Below are positions 1-5,428 of a DNA stretch of 6,291 bases, piece after piece; positions within the stretch are counted from its first letter, which is position 1, and every line of letters starts with the position of its first letter. A program made the position numbers and the translations under genes. The stretch spans positions 1 through 6,291 of the forward strand of contig JAJYPG010000084.1 of NCBI GenBank assembly GCA_021795535.1. The letters are read 5' to 3'. The notes under the pieces were generated by a model. The model was not told the DNA's origin. It ran no database searches and saw nothing but the letters and a program-made list of their open reading frames with translations. The stretch comes from Planctomycetota bacterium (GTDB lineage Bacteria > Planctomycetota > Phycisphaerae > WQYP01).

Positions 1-134
1 TCCAGCACATAACTGAAGCCGGAACATCCACCGCCCTTAACGCCAACGCGCAAAGCGGCCGCTTCGGAAAGCCCCTGGTCCTTAATGATGGTCTTGATTT
101 CCTTGGCCGCTGACTCGCTAAGCATAATTGCCAT
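1..134 (-). CDS. IscA/ErpA-type iron-sulfur cluster carrier (partial, 3' end outside window)
   Basis: Only the first 44 codons are present; the gene runs off the left edge. The translation begins MAIMLSESAAKEIK, and residues 28-43 read LRVGVKGGGCSGFSYV. That is the hallmark segment of HesB/IscA/ErpA (A-type carrier) proteins, in which the Cys of the GGGCSG motif (Cys37 here) is the first of three cysteines that bind the Fe-S cluster; the C-terminal CGC-type pair would lie outside the window. These cytosolic proteins hold nascent Fe-S clusters and pass them to target enzymes. The start at 134 is supported by TAAGGAG at 150-144, nine bases upstream. A second in-frame ATG lies at codon 4. The gene is divergent from the Fic gene and has its own promoter. 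The fragment cannot separate IscA, ErpA and SufA, so no symbol is given. Confidence 0.9.
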   Translation of the reverse strand, partial: MAIMLSESAAKEIKTIIKDQGLSEAAALRVGVKGGGCSGFSYVL

Positions 135-186
135 ACTGTCATACTCCTTAAAAATGCCACTCCATACGGAGCAAATTCCATAGTGG

Positions 187-215
187 ATTATACCGCTTAT
201 GCAGGGCAAAGTGAA
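187..215 (-). promoter_or_regulatory. sigma70-type promoter for the IscA/ErpA-type gene
   Basis: On the minus strand a perfect -10 box TATAAT (192-187) lies 17 bases downstream of TTCACT (215-210, four of six matches to TTGACA). Transcription would start near 180, leaving a leader of about 45 bases that holds the TAAGGAG ribosome site. An AT-rich repeat lies directly upstream of the -35 box. Assigned by consensus only. Confidence 0.6.
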
Positions 216-217
216 GC

Positions 218-245
218 AATTAAATTTTGAATTAAATTTTGAATT
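218..245. repeat. 12-nt AT-rich tandem repeat, 2.3 copies, UP-element-like
   Basis: AATTAAATTTTG occurs at 218-229 and again without gap at 230-241, followed by a partial third copy (AATT, 242-245). The block begins three bases upstream of the minus-strand -35 box. That is where an UP element contacts the alpha subunits of RNA polymerase, so it probably strengthens the minus-strand promoter. The repeat is directly visible; the role is inferred from position and composition. Confidence 0.7.
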
Positions 246-250
246 CCTCA

Positions 251-291
251 GGACCAACAGCCCATGGTCCGGACCACTCCGGCATGATGCC
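251..291. promoter_or_regulatory. operator-like cluster of GGACCA half-sites and palindromes
   Basis: GGACCA occurs at 251-256 and 271-276, with its exact inverse TGGTCC at 265-270. The last two form a perfect 12-bp palindrome, TGGTCCGGACCA (265-276); the first two form an inverted repeat with an 8-base centre. A second dyad, GGCAT-G-ATGCC, follows at 281-291. The cluster lies between the two divergent promoters, about 36 bases upstream of the minus-strand -35 and about 37 upstream of the candidate fic -35. Such layouts usually bind a dimeric repressor or activator. The bound protein is unknown. Confidence 0.4.
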
Positions 292-327
292 CGTGCCGCC
301 CGGTAAAGGGTTCGGGATACGGCCACT

Positions 328-357
328 TTGGCGAATGGCAAGCCAATCGATTAAAAT
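328..357 (+). promoter_or_regulatory. candidate promoter for the Fic-domain gene
   Basis: TTGGCG (328-333, four of six matches) and TAAAAT (352-357, five of six) are 18 bases apart. Transcription would start near 364, about 23 bases before the ATG, just leaving room for the AGGGGA ribosome site at 378-383. Consensus match only. Confidence 0.4.
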
Positions 358-386
358 CAACATTACTTATTTTACCTAGGGGATGT

Positions 387-1862
387 ATGACAGAACCAAC
401 CGCAAAATACTGGTCGGAAATTCAAGACCTATCACCCGATTGGCAACATCTGCGTAACAACCAGACGGAAACTCTGATTCACGCCTGGCAGGCCAGAGCA
501 GTGGAATTGCAGAAAACCAAGGTTTATGTTGAATTCCTGTTACACCTGCGGCGGCAATGGGCCATTGAAACCGGAATTCTGGAACGGCTGTATTCACTTA
601 GCGACGGGGCAACAAAAACACTGATTGAACAGGGACTCGATGCGGCGTTTATATCCAGTGACGACACGGACCGATCTCCGCAAGAGGTGGTCGCCGTCAT
701 TCGCGACCAATTCAACGCGATTGAGGGATTGTATCAATTTATTTCCGGAAGCCGGAAGTTGAGCAAATCATATATTTGTGAACTGCATTCTGTTCTCACC
801 GCAAACCAACCGCACTATGACGCCATAGACACCCTTGGCCAGCGGGTCATACGGGAATTGCCGCGCGGAAAGTGGAAGACTCTTAAAAATAACGTGGAAG
901 GCCCGGATGGCTTTATCTTTGAATTTTGTCCCCCCGAGCATGTTGAGGCGGAGATGGATCGCCTGCTGAAAATGCATGCGGCGCATGAACAACTGAACGT
1001 TCCGCCGGAAATAGGGGCTGCCTGGTTGCACCACAGGTTTACATTGATCCATCCGTTTACTGACGGCAATGGGCGCGTGGCGCGCTGTCTGGCCACGCTG
1101 GTCTTGCTGAAGGCTAATTGGTTTCCGCTGGTGGTCACGCGCGCGGAGCGGGCGAAATATGTCAACGCCCTGCGCGCGGCGGATGGTGGCGACCTGGCAC
1201 CATTGATTGATCTATTCTCCTCGCTACAGACATTATCGATTCGCAAGGCTTTCAGCCTCAGCGAGGATCCCCTTCATGAGTCGCTCACCTTGCGGACTAC
1301 ATTGGCAGCCGTTAAAACCAAACTCGGAAAGCAACGCCAGGATCGAACGAAACAACTGTTGTCCGCGTGCGATACGTTACAGGCGCAGTTGGATATAAAG
1401 TTAAAAGATATCGCGAGGGAAATTCATCAGGCTATTGAGACCGAAGGAGCTGGTTTCAACGCCTTTTTCAATCATGCCCCGCGTGAGGATGCCAGAGCGA
1501 CATATAACTCTTATCAGATTGTGCAATGTGCCAAGACTCTGGGCTATTATGCCAATCGGCAAGTATTCCAAGCCTGGTCCAGTCTTACCATTACCACTAC
1601 CACACGGGTCGAAGTTCTGTTTGCATTTCATGGCATGGGGCAGTATCCCACTGGAGTGCTGGTTTGCTCGGCCATGGTCTACACACGGCCATCCGCTGAT
1701 TCCGAGCAAGCCTTGATTGGAAATATTAACCCAGTAGTGGATGAACCATTCTATTTTACCCTTAACAACAGCCTTGATGAAGTGACCGCTCCTTTTAGCA
1801 AATGGGTGGAAATGGCGATGGCCCGAGGATTGGATTACTGGCGCAAGGCCATTGGGGCTTGA
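387..1862 (+). CDS. Fic-domain protein (probable protein adenylyltransferase) with an unassigned C-terminal half
   Basis: A 491-residue soluble protein. The Fic signature HxFxDGNGRxxR is complete at residues 222-233 (HPFTDGNGRVAR): His222 is the catalytic base, Asp226 the metal ligand, and Arg230/Arg233 bind nucleotide phosphates. Fic enzymes usually transfer AMP from ATP to a hydroxyl side chain of a target protein. The N-terminal helical part includes ETGILERLYSL (61-71); T62-x3-E66 fits the start of the (S/T)xxxE(G/N) autoinhibitory motif, but Arg67 stands where Gly or Asn is usual. From memory, ETGILERLY recurs in a family of roughly 490-residue Fic proteins. A likely flap hairpin lies near 155-185. 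Residues 295-352 look helical, possibly coiled coil, and 370-491 look beta-rich and end in an amphipathic helix; I cannot name that domain. No signal peptide, membrane segment or antitoxin gene is visible. ATG 387 has AGGGGA only three bases upstream, which is tight. Fic membership is secure; target and role are unknown. Confidence 0.92.
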   Translation: MTEPTAKYWSEIQDLSPDWQHLRNNQTETLIHAWQARAVELQKTKVYVEFLLHLRRQWAIETGILERLYSLSDGATKTLIEQGLDAAFISSDDTDRSPQEVVAVIRDQFNAIEGLYQFISGSRKLSKSYICELHSVLTANQPHYDAIDTLGQRVIRELPRGKWKTLKNNVEGPDGFIFEFCPPEHVEAEMDRLLKMHAAHEQLNVPPEIGAAWLHHRFTLIHPFTDGNGRVARCLATLVLLKANWFPLVVTRAERAKYVNALRAADGGDLAPLIDLFSSLQTLSIRKAFSLSEDPLHESLTLRTTLAAVKTKLGKQRQDRTKQLLSACDTLQAQLDIKLKDIAREIHQAIETEGAGFNAFFNHAPREDARATYNSYQIVQCAKTLGYYANRQVFQAWSSLTITTTTRVEVLFAFHGMGQYPTGVLVCSAMVYTRPSADSEQALIGNINPVVDEPFYFTLNNSLDEVTAPFSKWVEMAMARGLDYWRKAIGA

Positions 1863-2026
1863 TGAATAAAAGCGGAGTTCTCCGGGTGTGCCCGGTTCTC
1901 CTGATCCTCGGTCCACTGCGCCTCTTTCCCGGAGCCTGCCGCGCCTCGCACCGGCCAATCGGTTATAATTATTCAGCGGGTATGCCAGAATCGTTTACGG
2001 ACCCCAAAACGCAATATCGTGCTTGA
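1862..2026 (+). CDS. doubtful 54-residue ORF overlapping the fic stop codon
   Basis: The ATG at 1862 overlaps the TGA of the Fic gene (1860-1862), an arrangement typical of translational coupling, and GGGG at 1854-1857 could serve as a weak ribosome site. The product begins MNKSGVLRVCPVLLILGPLRL, with a hydrophobic stretch at about residues 7-21 followed by a Cys and a basic, polar tail. I recognise no family. It covers the hairpin at 1874-1901 and the TATAAT at 1964, which argues that the region is non-coding instead. The overlap could easily be chance. Confidence 0.18.
   Translation: MNKSGVLRVCPVLLILGPLRLFPGACRASHRPIGYNYSAGMPESFTDPKTQYRA
1874..1901 (+). terminator. weak hairpin downstream of the Fic gene
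   Basis: CCGGG (1882-1886) pairs with CCCGG (1891-1895) across a TGTG loop; an outer GGAG (1874-1877) can pair with CTCC (1898-1901) across an internal loop. It starts 12 bases after the fic stop codon. No T-tract follows, so it is a poor intrinsic terminator and may be only a transcript-end structure. Confidence 0.22.
1964..1969 (+). promoter_or_regulatory. candidate -10 box upstream of obg
   Basis: A perfect TATAAT stands in an otherwise GC-rich stretch 93 bases before the obg ATG. No convincing -35 box is found 16-18 bases upstream (that sequence is GC-rich), and there is no full extended -10 TGn. If used, it would give obg a leader of about 85 bases. Weak call. Confidence 0.28.
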
Positions 2027-2044
2027 TAACATGCGGAAAAACGC

Positions 2045-2050
2045 AGGAAG
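2045..2050 (+). promoter_or_regulatory. ribosome binding site that fixes the obg start
   Basis: AGGAAG lies 11 bases before ATG 2062. The reading frame is open to a TTG at 2023, but that would add 13 residues (ITCGKTQEERIP after the initiator) unlike the family. Obg proteins start with MF(I/V)DEA, exactly what ATG 2062 gives. Confidence 0.65.
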
Positions 2051-2061
2051 AACGAATACCT

Positions 2062-3300
2062 ATGTTTATTGATGAAGCGGAAATTCAACTCCTTGGGGGC
2101 AACGGCGGCAATGGCTGCGCGGGCATGAGACGGGAAAAGTTTGAACCACATGGCGGTCCGGATGGCGGCGATGGAGGCAATGGCGGAAACGTCTATCTTG
2201 AAGCGGTTGACGGAGTGGACACCCTTCTGGATATGGTTGGAAAACACCATTGGAATGCCGGTCATGGGGAAGCCGGCTTGGGCAAAAAGAAGGATGGCCG
2301 ACGCGGAAATGATTTAATTATTCGCGTGCCCCCCGGCACACTGGTTTATGATTGTGATAGTAATTTGCTGGTGGCGGACCTGACACCCGCCGGACGTAAG
2401 GTTTTAATAGCCGCCGGCGGCAAGGGTGGCCGGGGTAATGTGCATTTTATGAATTCCGTCCGGCAGGCACCAGATTTCGCCGAACCAGGCCAGCCAGGCC
2501 AGGCCCGGCGAGTGAAGTTGCAACTCCGCCTGATTGCCGATGTAGGCTTTATCGGCATGCCCAATGCGGGAAAATCAACTCTGCTTTCACGCCTTTCCGC
2601 GGCGCGGCCCAAAATTGCCGACTACCCGTTTACCACACTTAAGCCGCAGCTTGGCATTGCCGAATTGGATGCGGACCGACGCCTGGTTCTAGCGGATATT
2701 CCTGGCCTTATAGAAGGCGCACATGACGGGGCCGGACTGGGTCTGGAATTTCTGCGGCATATTGAACGCACGCGTGTACTGATTCACTTGGTGGATATTC
2801 TGCCACTGGATGGCCAAAAACCAATTGATGCGTATCTGGCCATTCGTGAGGAACTTTTCCGCTACAGTCCGCGGCTGGCGACCAAACCGGAAATTCTGGT
2901 GGCCAACAAGATGGATTTAACCGGTGCGCCTGAAGCCCTGGCCGACCTGCGTACCGCCCTGCCGGGAAAGTATATTATGGCGATCAGTGCGGCCACGGGA
3001 ACGGGTCTTCGCCCCCTGTTGGAGGGGATATGGCAAATGGTGCAGAAAGCCCCGCGCAGCGAACCGTTTATCGACCGACCACCGCTTATTCTTCCCTCCG
3101 AGCCCCCCACCGAAGCTCCAGAGGCTTCCACCGCTTTCGCCCGATCCACGGCCCATCCGCCGGAATCACCGGTTCAGCCCGGCACACTGCCGCCGGTACA
3201 GGATGACCCGGAACTGGCTGCGGAAATAGCGGCGATGAAGGCGGATGATGTGCGCAAGGGGAAATACTATCGCAAGCCCAAGGCTCGCAAGCCAGGTTAA
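2062..3300 (+). CDS. obg: Obg/CgtA family GTPase
   Basis: A 412-residue GTPase of the Obg family, which associates with the large ribosomal subunit, acts in late 50S assembly and is tied to (p)ppGpp signalling and growth control. The N-terminal Obg fold (about 1-158) carries the expected glycine-rich segments (LGGNGGNG at 11-18 and GGPDGGDGGNGG at 31-42). The G domain has G1 GMPNAGKS (165-172), G2 with YPFTTLKP (188-195), G3 DIPG (212-215), G4 NKMD (282-285) and G5 SAATG (309-313). All key nucleotide-binding residues are present, so it should be active. After about 330 comes a Pro/Glu/Ser-rich linker (about 335-383) and a basic end (KGKYYRKPKARKPG), not a recognisable OCT domain. Length is within the family range. 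It lies 199 bases after fic. In many bacteria obg sits behind rplU-rpmA; those genes are not here. Confidence 0.97.
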   Translation: MFIDEAEIQLLGGNGGNGCAGMRREKFEPHGGPDGGDGGNGGNVYLEAVDGVDTLLDMVGKHHWNAGHGEAGLGKKKDGRRGNDLIIRVPPGTLVYDCDSNLLVADLTPAGRKVLIAAGGKGGRGNVHFMNSVRQAPDFAEPGQPGQARRVKLQLRLIADVGFIGMPNAGKSTLLSRLSAARPKIADYPFTTLKPQLGIAELDADRRLVLADIPGLIEGAHDGAGLGLEFLRHIERTRVLIHLVDILPLDGQKPIDAYLAIREELFRYSPRLATKPEILVANKMDLTGAPEALADLRTALPGKYIMAISAATGTGLRPLLEGIWQMVQKAPRSEPFIDRPPLILPSEPPTEAPEASTAFARSTAHPPESPVQPGTLPPVQDDPELAAEIAAMKADDVRKGKYYRKPKARKPG

Positions 3301-3582
3301 TGCCTGCTGCGTTTTGGCTGTGTTTGATCCGCACATTGCGCAAAGTATGCGGGTGTGACCATAAAACAGAACTCTGCGCGAATTCCTGCCGGGCCGGAAC
3401 ACAGGGGCTTCCAAGTAGAGGCATGCGTGAAATTTATTTTCCCATGCGGATAAAGCGGAGAGCATAAACCGTGGTGCGATGGGTTGGCATGCGGCATTGA
3501 ACAAATGGCTGCGAGAATAGATAATCAGGCCTGAAGCCAAGCGGAGCTGCCTGAAGGAATTCGTCTGATTCTGGAGTGTTTT
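3301..3582. other. non-coding gap between obg and the response regulator
   Basis: I find no credible gene here on either strand. A loose inverted repeat CCGCA/TGCGG (3329-3333 and 3348-3352) encloses the palindrome TTGCGCAA (3336-3343); it has no T-tract, so it is not a clear terminator. Near the right end lie the receiver promoter, the palindrome CAGGCCTG (3526-3533) at its predicted start site, and a direct repeat GCCTGAAG (3529-3536 and 3549-3556) in the predicted leader. Confidence 0.5.
3497..3525 (+). promoter_or_regulatory. candidate promoter for the response regulator
   Basis: TTGAAC (3497-3502, four of six matches) is 17 bases from GATAAT (3520-3525, five of six matches). Transcription would begin near 3532, about 50 bases before the ATG. 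Optimal spacing and a good -10 make this reasonable, and it suggests the regulator is transcribed separately from obg. Confidence 0.48.
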
Positions 3583-4089
3583 ATGACCACGGGTCCCACC
3601 AGCCACGATACGCACCTGCCACGCAGCACCGTGCTGGTGGTGGATGATAATCCGCAGAATGTGGAACTTATTCAAGCCTATCTGGAAACCTTGAATTGCA
3701 TCACCCATGTGGCCGTGGATGGGATGGACGCACTGGCCAAGGTACCCCGCATCATGCCTGATTTAATACTTTTAGATATAATGATGCCTAAAATAAGTGG
3801 CTTTGAGGTTTGTCGGCGTTTGAAAGCCGACCCGAAGACCCGCGAAATACCCATTCTGATGGTTACCGCGCTGAATGAACTTGGCGATATAGAACGCGGG
3901 GTGGAAAGCGGCACCGACGATTTTCTTACCAAACCCATTAACAAACTTGAACTTCTTACCCGTGTGAAAAGTCTGCTGCGTGTACGCCATCTCAAGGGAC
4001 AACTGGAACGAACGCTGGCCTATTTAAGCGAAATTGAATCGCACGAAGGCCGGAAGCCCGGCCAGCAGCGCGATAACCCGCAACCATGA
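3583..4089 (+). CDS. single-domain response regulator (CheY/PleD-like receiver)
   Basis: A 168-residue cytoplasmic protein with one receiver domain (about 15-135). Residues expected for phosphorylation are present: acidic pair Asp21-Asp22 (VLVVDDNPQN), phospho-acceptor Asp65 (LILLDIMMPK), Thr95 (VTALN) and Lys117-Pro118 (FLTKP). It would accept phosphate from a histidine kinase and signal by protein contact. No DNA-binding, GGDEF, EAL or HD-GYP output follows. The last 35 residues start with a helix (VRHLKGQLERTLAYLSEIES) like the linker that joins PleD-type receivers to an output domain, then a short polar tail. No kinase gene is in the window, so it is an orphan. GGAG at 3573-3576 lies six bases before ATG 3583. 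Receiver identity is sure; pathway and partner are unknown. Confidence 0.95.
   Translation: MTTGPTSHDTHLPRSTVLVVDDNPQNVELIQAYLETLNCITHVAVDGMDALAKVPRIMPDLILLDIMMPKISGFEVCRRLKADPKTREIPILMVTALNELGDIERGVESGTDDFLTKPINKLELLTRVKSLLRVRHLKGQLERTLAYLSEIESHEGRKPGQQRDNPQP
4048..4063 (+). other. hairpin within the 3' end of the response regulator gene
   Basis: GGCCGG (4048-4053) and CCGGCC (4058-4063) form a perfect 6-bp stem with an AAGC loop, 26 bases before the stop codon. There is no T-tract. It closely resembles the stem of the gcvT-gcvH terminator at 5368-5382. Confidence 0.4.
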
Positions 4090-4117
4090 CCTGTGGAGCA
4101 AAATCTTCGCAACACAG

Positions 4118-4159
4118 GAAATGACACACCCTTGTTGTGTTTAGAAATGACGCACCCTT
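4118..4159. repeat. pair of 16-nt direct repeats upstream of the gcvT promoter
   Basis: GAAATGACACACCCTT (4118-4133) and GAAATGACGCACCCTT (4144-4159) differ at one base and are spaced 26 bases start to start. The second copy ends on the first base of the candidate gcvT -35 box. A 6-bp inverted repeat, AACACA (4111-4116) and TGTGTT (4136-4141), flanks the first copy. They could be tandem sites for a regulator of gcvT or a relic of an insertion-sequence end. No transposase is present. The repeat itself is certain; the meaning is not. Confidence 0.8.
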
Positions 4160-4187
4160 TGCCACAATCGCCGCGAGCCATTATGCT
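4159..4187 (+). promoter_or_regulatory. candidate gcvT promoter
   Basis: TTGCCA (4159-4164, five of six matches to TTGACA) is 17 bases from TATGCT (4182-4187, four of six). Transcription would begin near 4194, giving a leader of about 24 bases that contains the AAGGA ribosome site (4207-4211). The leader is too short for a glycine riboswitch. The adjacent direct repeats lie where an activator or repressor would act. Confidence 0.5.
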
Positions 4188-4217
4188 CATCAGCATTGCC
4201 TGGTTTAAGGATAATGT

Positions 4218-5327
4218 GTGAGCGAAACGAAAAAATTGTTACGAACCCCCTTTTATGATTTACACCAGCGTGCCGGCGCAAAAATGGTGGATTTTGCCGG
4301 TTGGGAAATGCCCCTGCTTTACAAAGGCATTATTCCGGAACACATCCAGACGCGAAGCGGTGCCTCCATTTTTGATGTGTCGCACATGGGGCGGGTGGAA
4401 TTCCGCGGGACCGGTGCAACAGATTTTCTTGAATACATGTTAACGCGGAAAATCAGCGATGCCGTGGTTGGGCAATCACGTTACTGCCTGGTCTGTAACC
4501 AACAGGGGGGCATATTGGATGATGTGATTGTTTCCCGTTTTGAAAAGCATTGGCTGATGGTCTGTAATGCCTCCAACCGGGAAAAACTTCTGGCATGGTT
4601 TGCCCGACATGCCGGTGGCTTCGCCGTCACCATTAAAGATGAAACCATGCAGACCGCGATGGTCGCCGTGCAGGGACCTAAAGTCATTGCCCTGCTTGAC
4701 GACCTTCTGCCCGAACCGGTTTCTTCTCTTAAACGGTATCACTGCATGGTGCAGCGCTATTTGTTTTTTACCTTCACGGTATTTCGCAGCGGCTATACCG
4801 GCGAAGATGGCGTGGAAATTATTTGCGGCAACACTGCGGCACAAATGGCCATGGGTTTTTTATTCAAGCAGGGGAAAGACCCGGCGGATGCTCCGTTCCA
4901 GCCCGCGGGTCTGGGTTGTCGCGATACCCTGCGTCTGGAGGCGGGCATGCCGCTTTACGGACATGAACTGGATGAAAATACAGACCCTGTTTCGGCAGGT
5001 CTGGGGTGGGCGGTCGCACAGGACAAAACGTTCATTGGATCGGATGTGCTGGCCAAAATCCGGCAGACTGGTCCGGTGCGGCAACTCGTTGGGTTGGCGG
5101 TTGATGGTCCACGCACTCCGCGACAGGGCATGACAGTATTGGCCGGCGGCAAAGCGGTGGGTGTGGTAACCAGCGGAACATCCAGCCCCACGCTGGGCCG
5201 CACGATTGCCATGGCTTATGTGGCGAAAGAATGTGCGGGAATGGGAACCGCACTAACGGTTGATTTGCGCGGCACACCGGTTGGAGCGACCGTTACGGCC
5301 TTGCCGTTTTACCAACGCCCGACGTAG
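4218..5327 (+). CDS. gcvT: glycine cleavage system T-protein (aminomethyltransferase)
   Basis: A 369-residue cytosolic enzyme. It takes the aminomethyl group from the lipoyl arm of H-protein and, with tetrahydrofolate, releases ammonia and forms 5,10-methylene-THF. Family landmarks in order: LLRTPFYDLHQRAGAKMVDFAGWEMP (split across 7-32), FDVSHMG (52-58), GGILDD (97-102, containing the conserved acidic pair at the folate/active site), NASNR (117-121), VQGP (151-154), RSGYTGEDGVE (190-200), GLGCRDTLRLEAGMPLYGHE (231-250), FIG (272-274) and a C-terminal barrel domain with VTSGTSSPTLGR (317-328). Length and domain order are normal, so it appears intact. The start is GTG 4218, with AAGGA six bases upstream; the ATG at 4214 is out of frame and soon stops. 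It precedes gcvH on the same strand by 101 bases, with a terminator-like element between. Confidence 0.97.
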   Translation: MSETKKLLRTPFYDLHQRAGAKMVDFAGWEMPLLYKGIIPEHIQTRSGASIFDVSHMGRVEFRGTGATDFLEYMLTRKISDAVVGQSRYCLVCNQQGGILDDVIVSRFEKHWLMVCNASNREKLLAWFARHAGGFAVTIKDETMQTAMVAVQGPKVIALLDDLLPEPVSSLKRYHCMVQRYLFFTFTVFRSGYTGEDGVEIICGNTAAQMAMGFLFKQGKDPADAPFQPAGLGCRDTLRLEAGMPLYGHELDENTDPVSAGLGWAVAQDKTFIGSDVLAKIRQTGPVRQLVGLAVDGPRTPRQGMTVLAGGKAVGVVTSGTSSPTLGRTIAMAYVAKECAGMGTALTVDLRGTPVGATVTALPFYQRPT

Positions 5328-5355
5328 TATGCGGTTTTTCGGTTCCGGTTTATTA

Positions 5356-5393
5356 TTCCGGGGTTAAGCCGGAAAGTCCGGCGGTTTTTGTTT
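5356..5393 (+). terminator. intrinsic terminator between gcvT and gcvH, overlapping an alternative hairpin
   Basis: GCCGGA (5368-5373) and TCCGGC (5377-5382) form a 6-bp GC-rich stem with an AAG loop, followed after GG by TTTTTGTTT (5385-5393). This is a good factor-independent terminator shape. An alternative stem, TTCCGG (5356-5361) with CCGGAA (5369-5374), uses the same CCGGA bases, so the two cannot form together. This could be a simple gcvT terminator or an attenuator tuning gcvH. Confidence 0.65.
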
Positions 5394-5428
5394 GGGTCGC
5401 AACGCGACTATTATGCAGGAAAATAGAT

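Noticed and set aside
218..245. CRISPR or iteron-type origin repeat
   Set aside because: There are only 2.3 contiguous AT-rich copies, with no spacers and no replication gene nearby; the position behind a promoter explains them better.
1401..1958. 185-codon minus-strand open frame opposite the Fic gene
   Set aside because: It is antisense to the conserved Fic reading frame, has no recognisable motif and ends outside any plausible promoter context.
1862..2026. YidD-like reading of the small ORF (GPLRLFPGACR)
   Set aside because: The resemblance is limited to a few residues, and the conserved Cys pattern of YidD is absent.
387..2026. Fic/Fic-antitoxin (FicT/FicA) toxin-antitoxin pair
   Set aside because: The upstream neighbour is an Fe-S carrier and the downstream ORF lacks an antitoxin (S/T)xxxE(G/N) motif; any inhibitory motif is inside the Fic protein itself.
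2023..2061. Upstream TTG start adding 13 residues to Obg
   Set aside because: The added residues do not look like the family, while ATG 2062 gives the conserved MFIDEA start and has AGGAAG upstream.
3166..3708. 180-codon minus-strand open frame spanning the end of obg, the gap and the start of the receiver gene
   Set aside because: It overlaps two certain plus-strand genes at both ends, has no family resemblance and has no good ribosome site that I could see.
4090..4217. Glycine riboswitch upstream of gcvT
   Set aside because: The gap is only 128 bases, the predicted leader is about 24 bases, and I see no paired aptamer cores of the glycine riboswitch type.
4567..5133. 188-codon plus-strand frame inside gcvT
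   Set aside because: It is a frame-shifted shadow of a fully conserved T-protein region, with no motif of its own.
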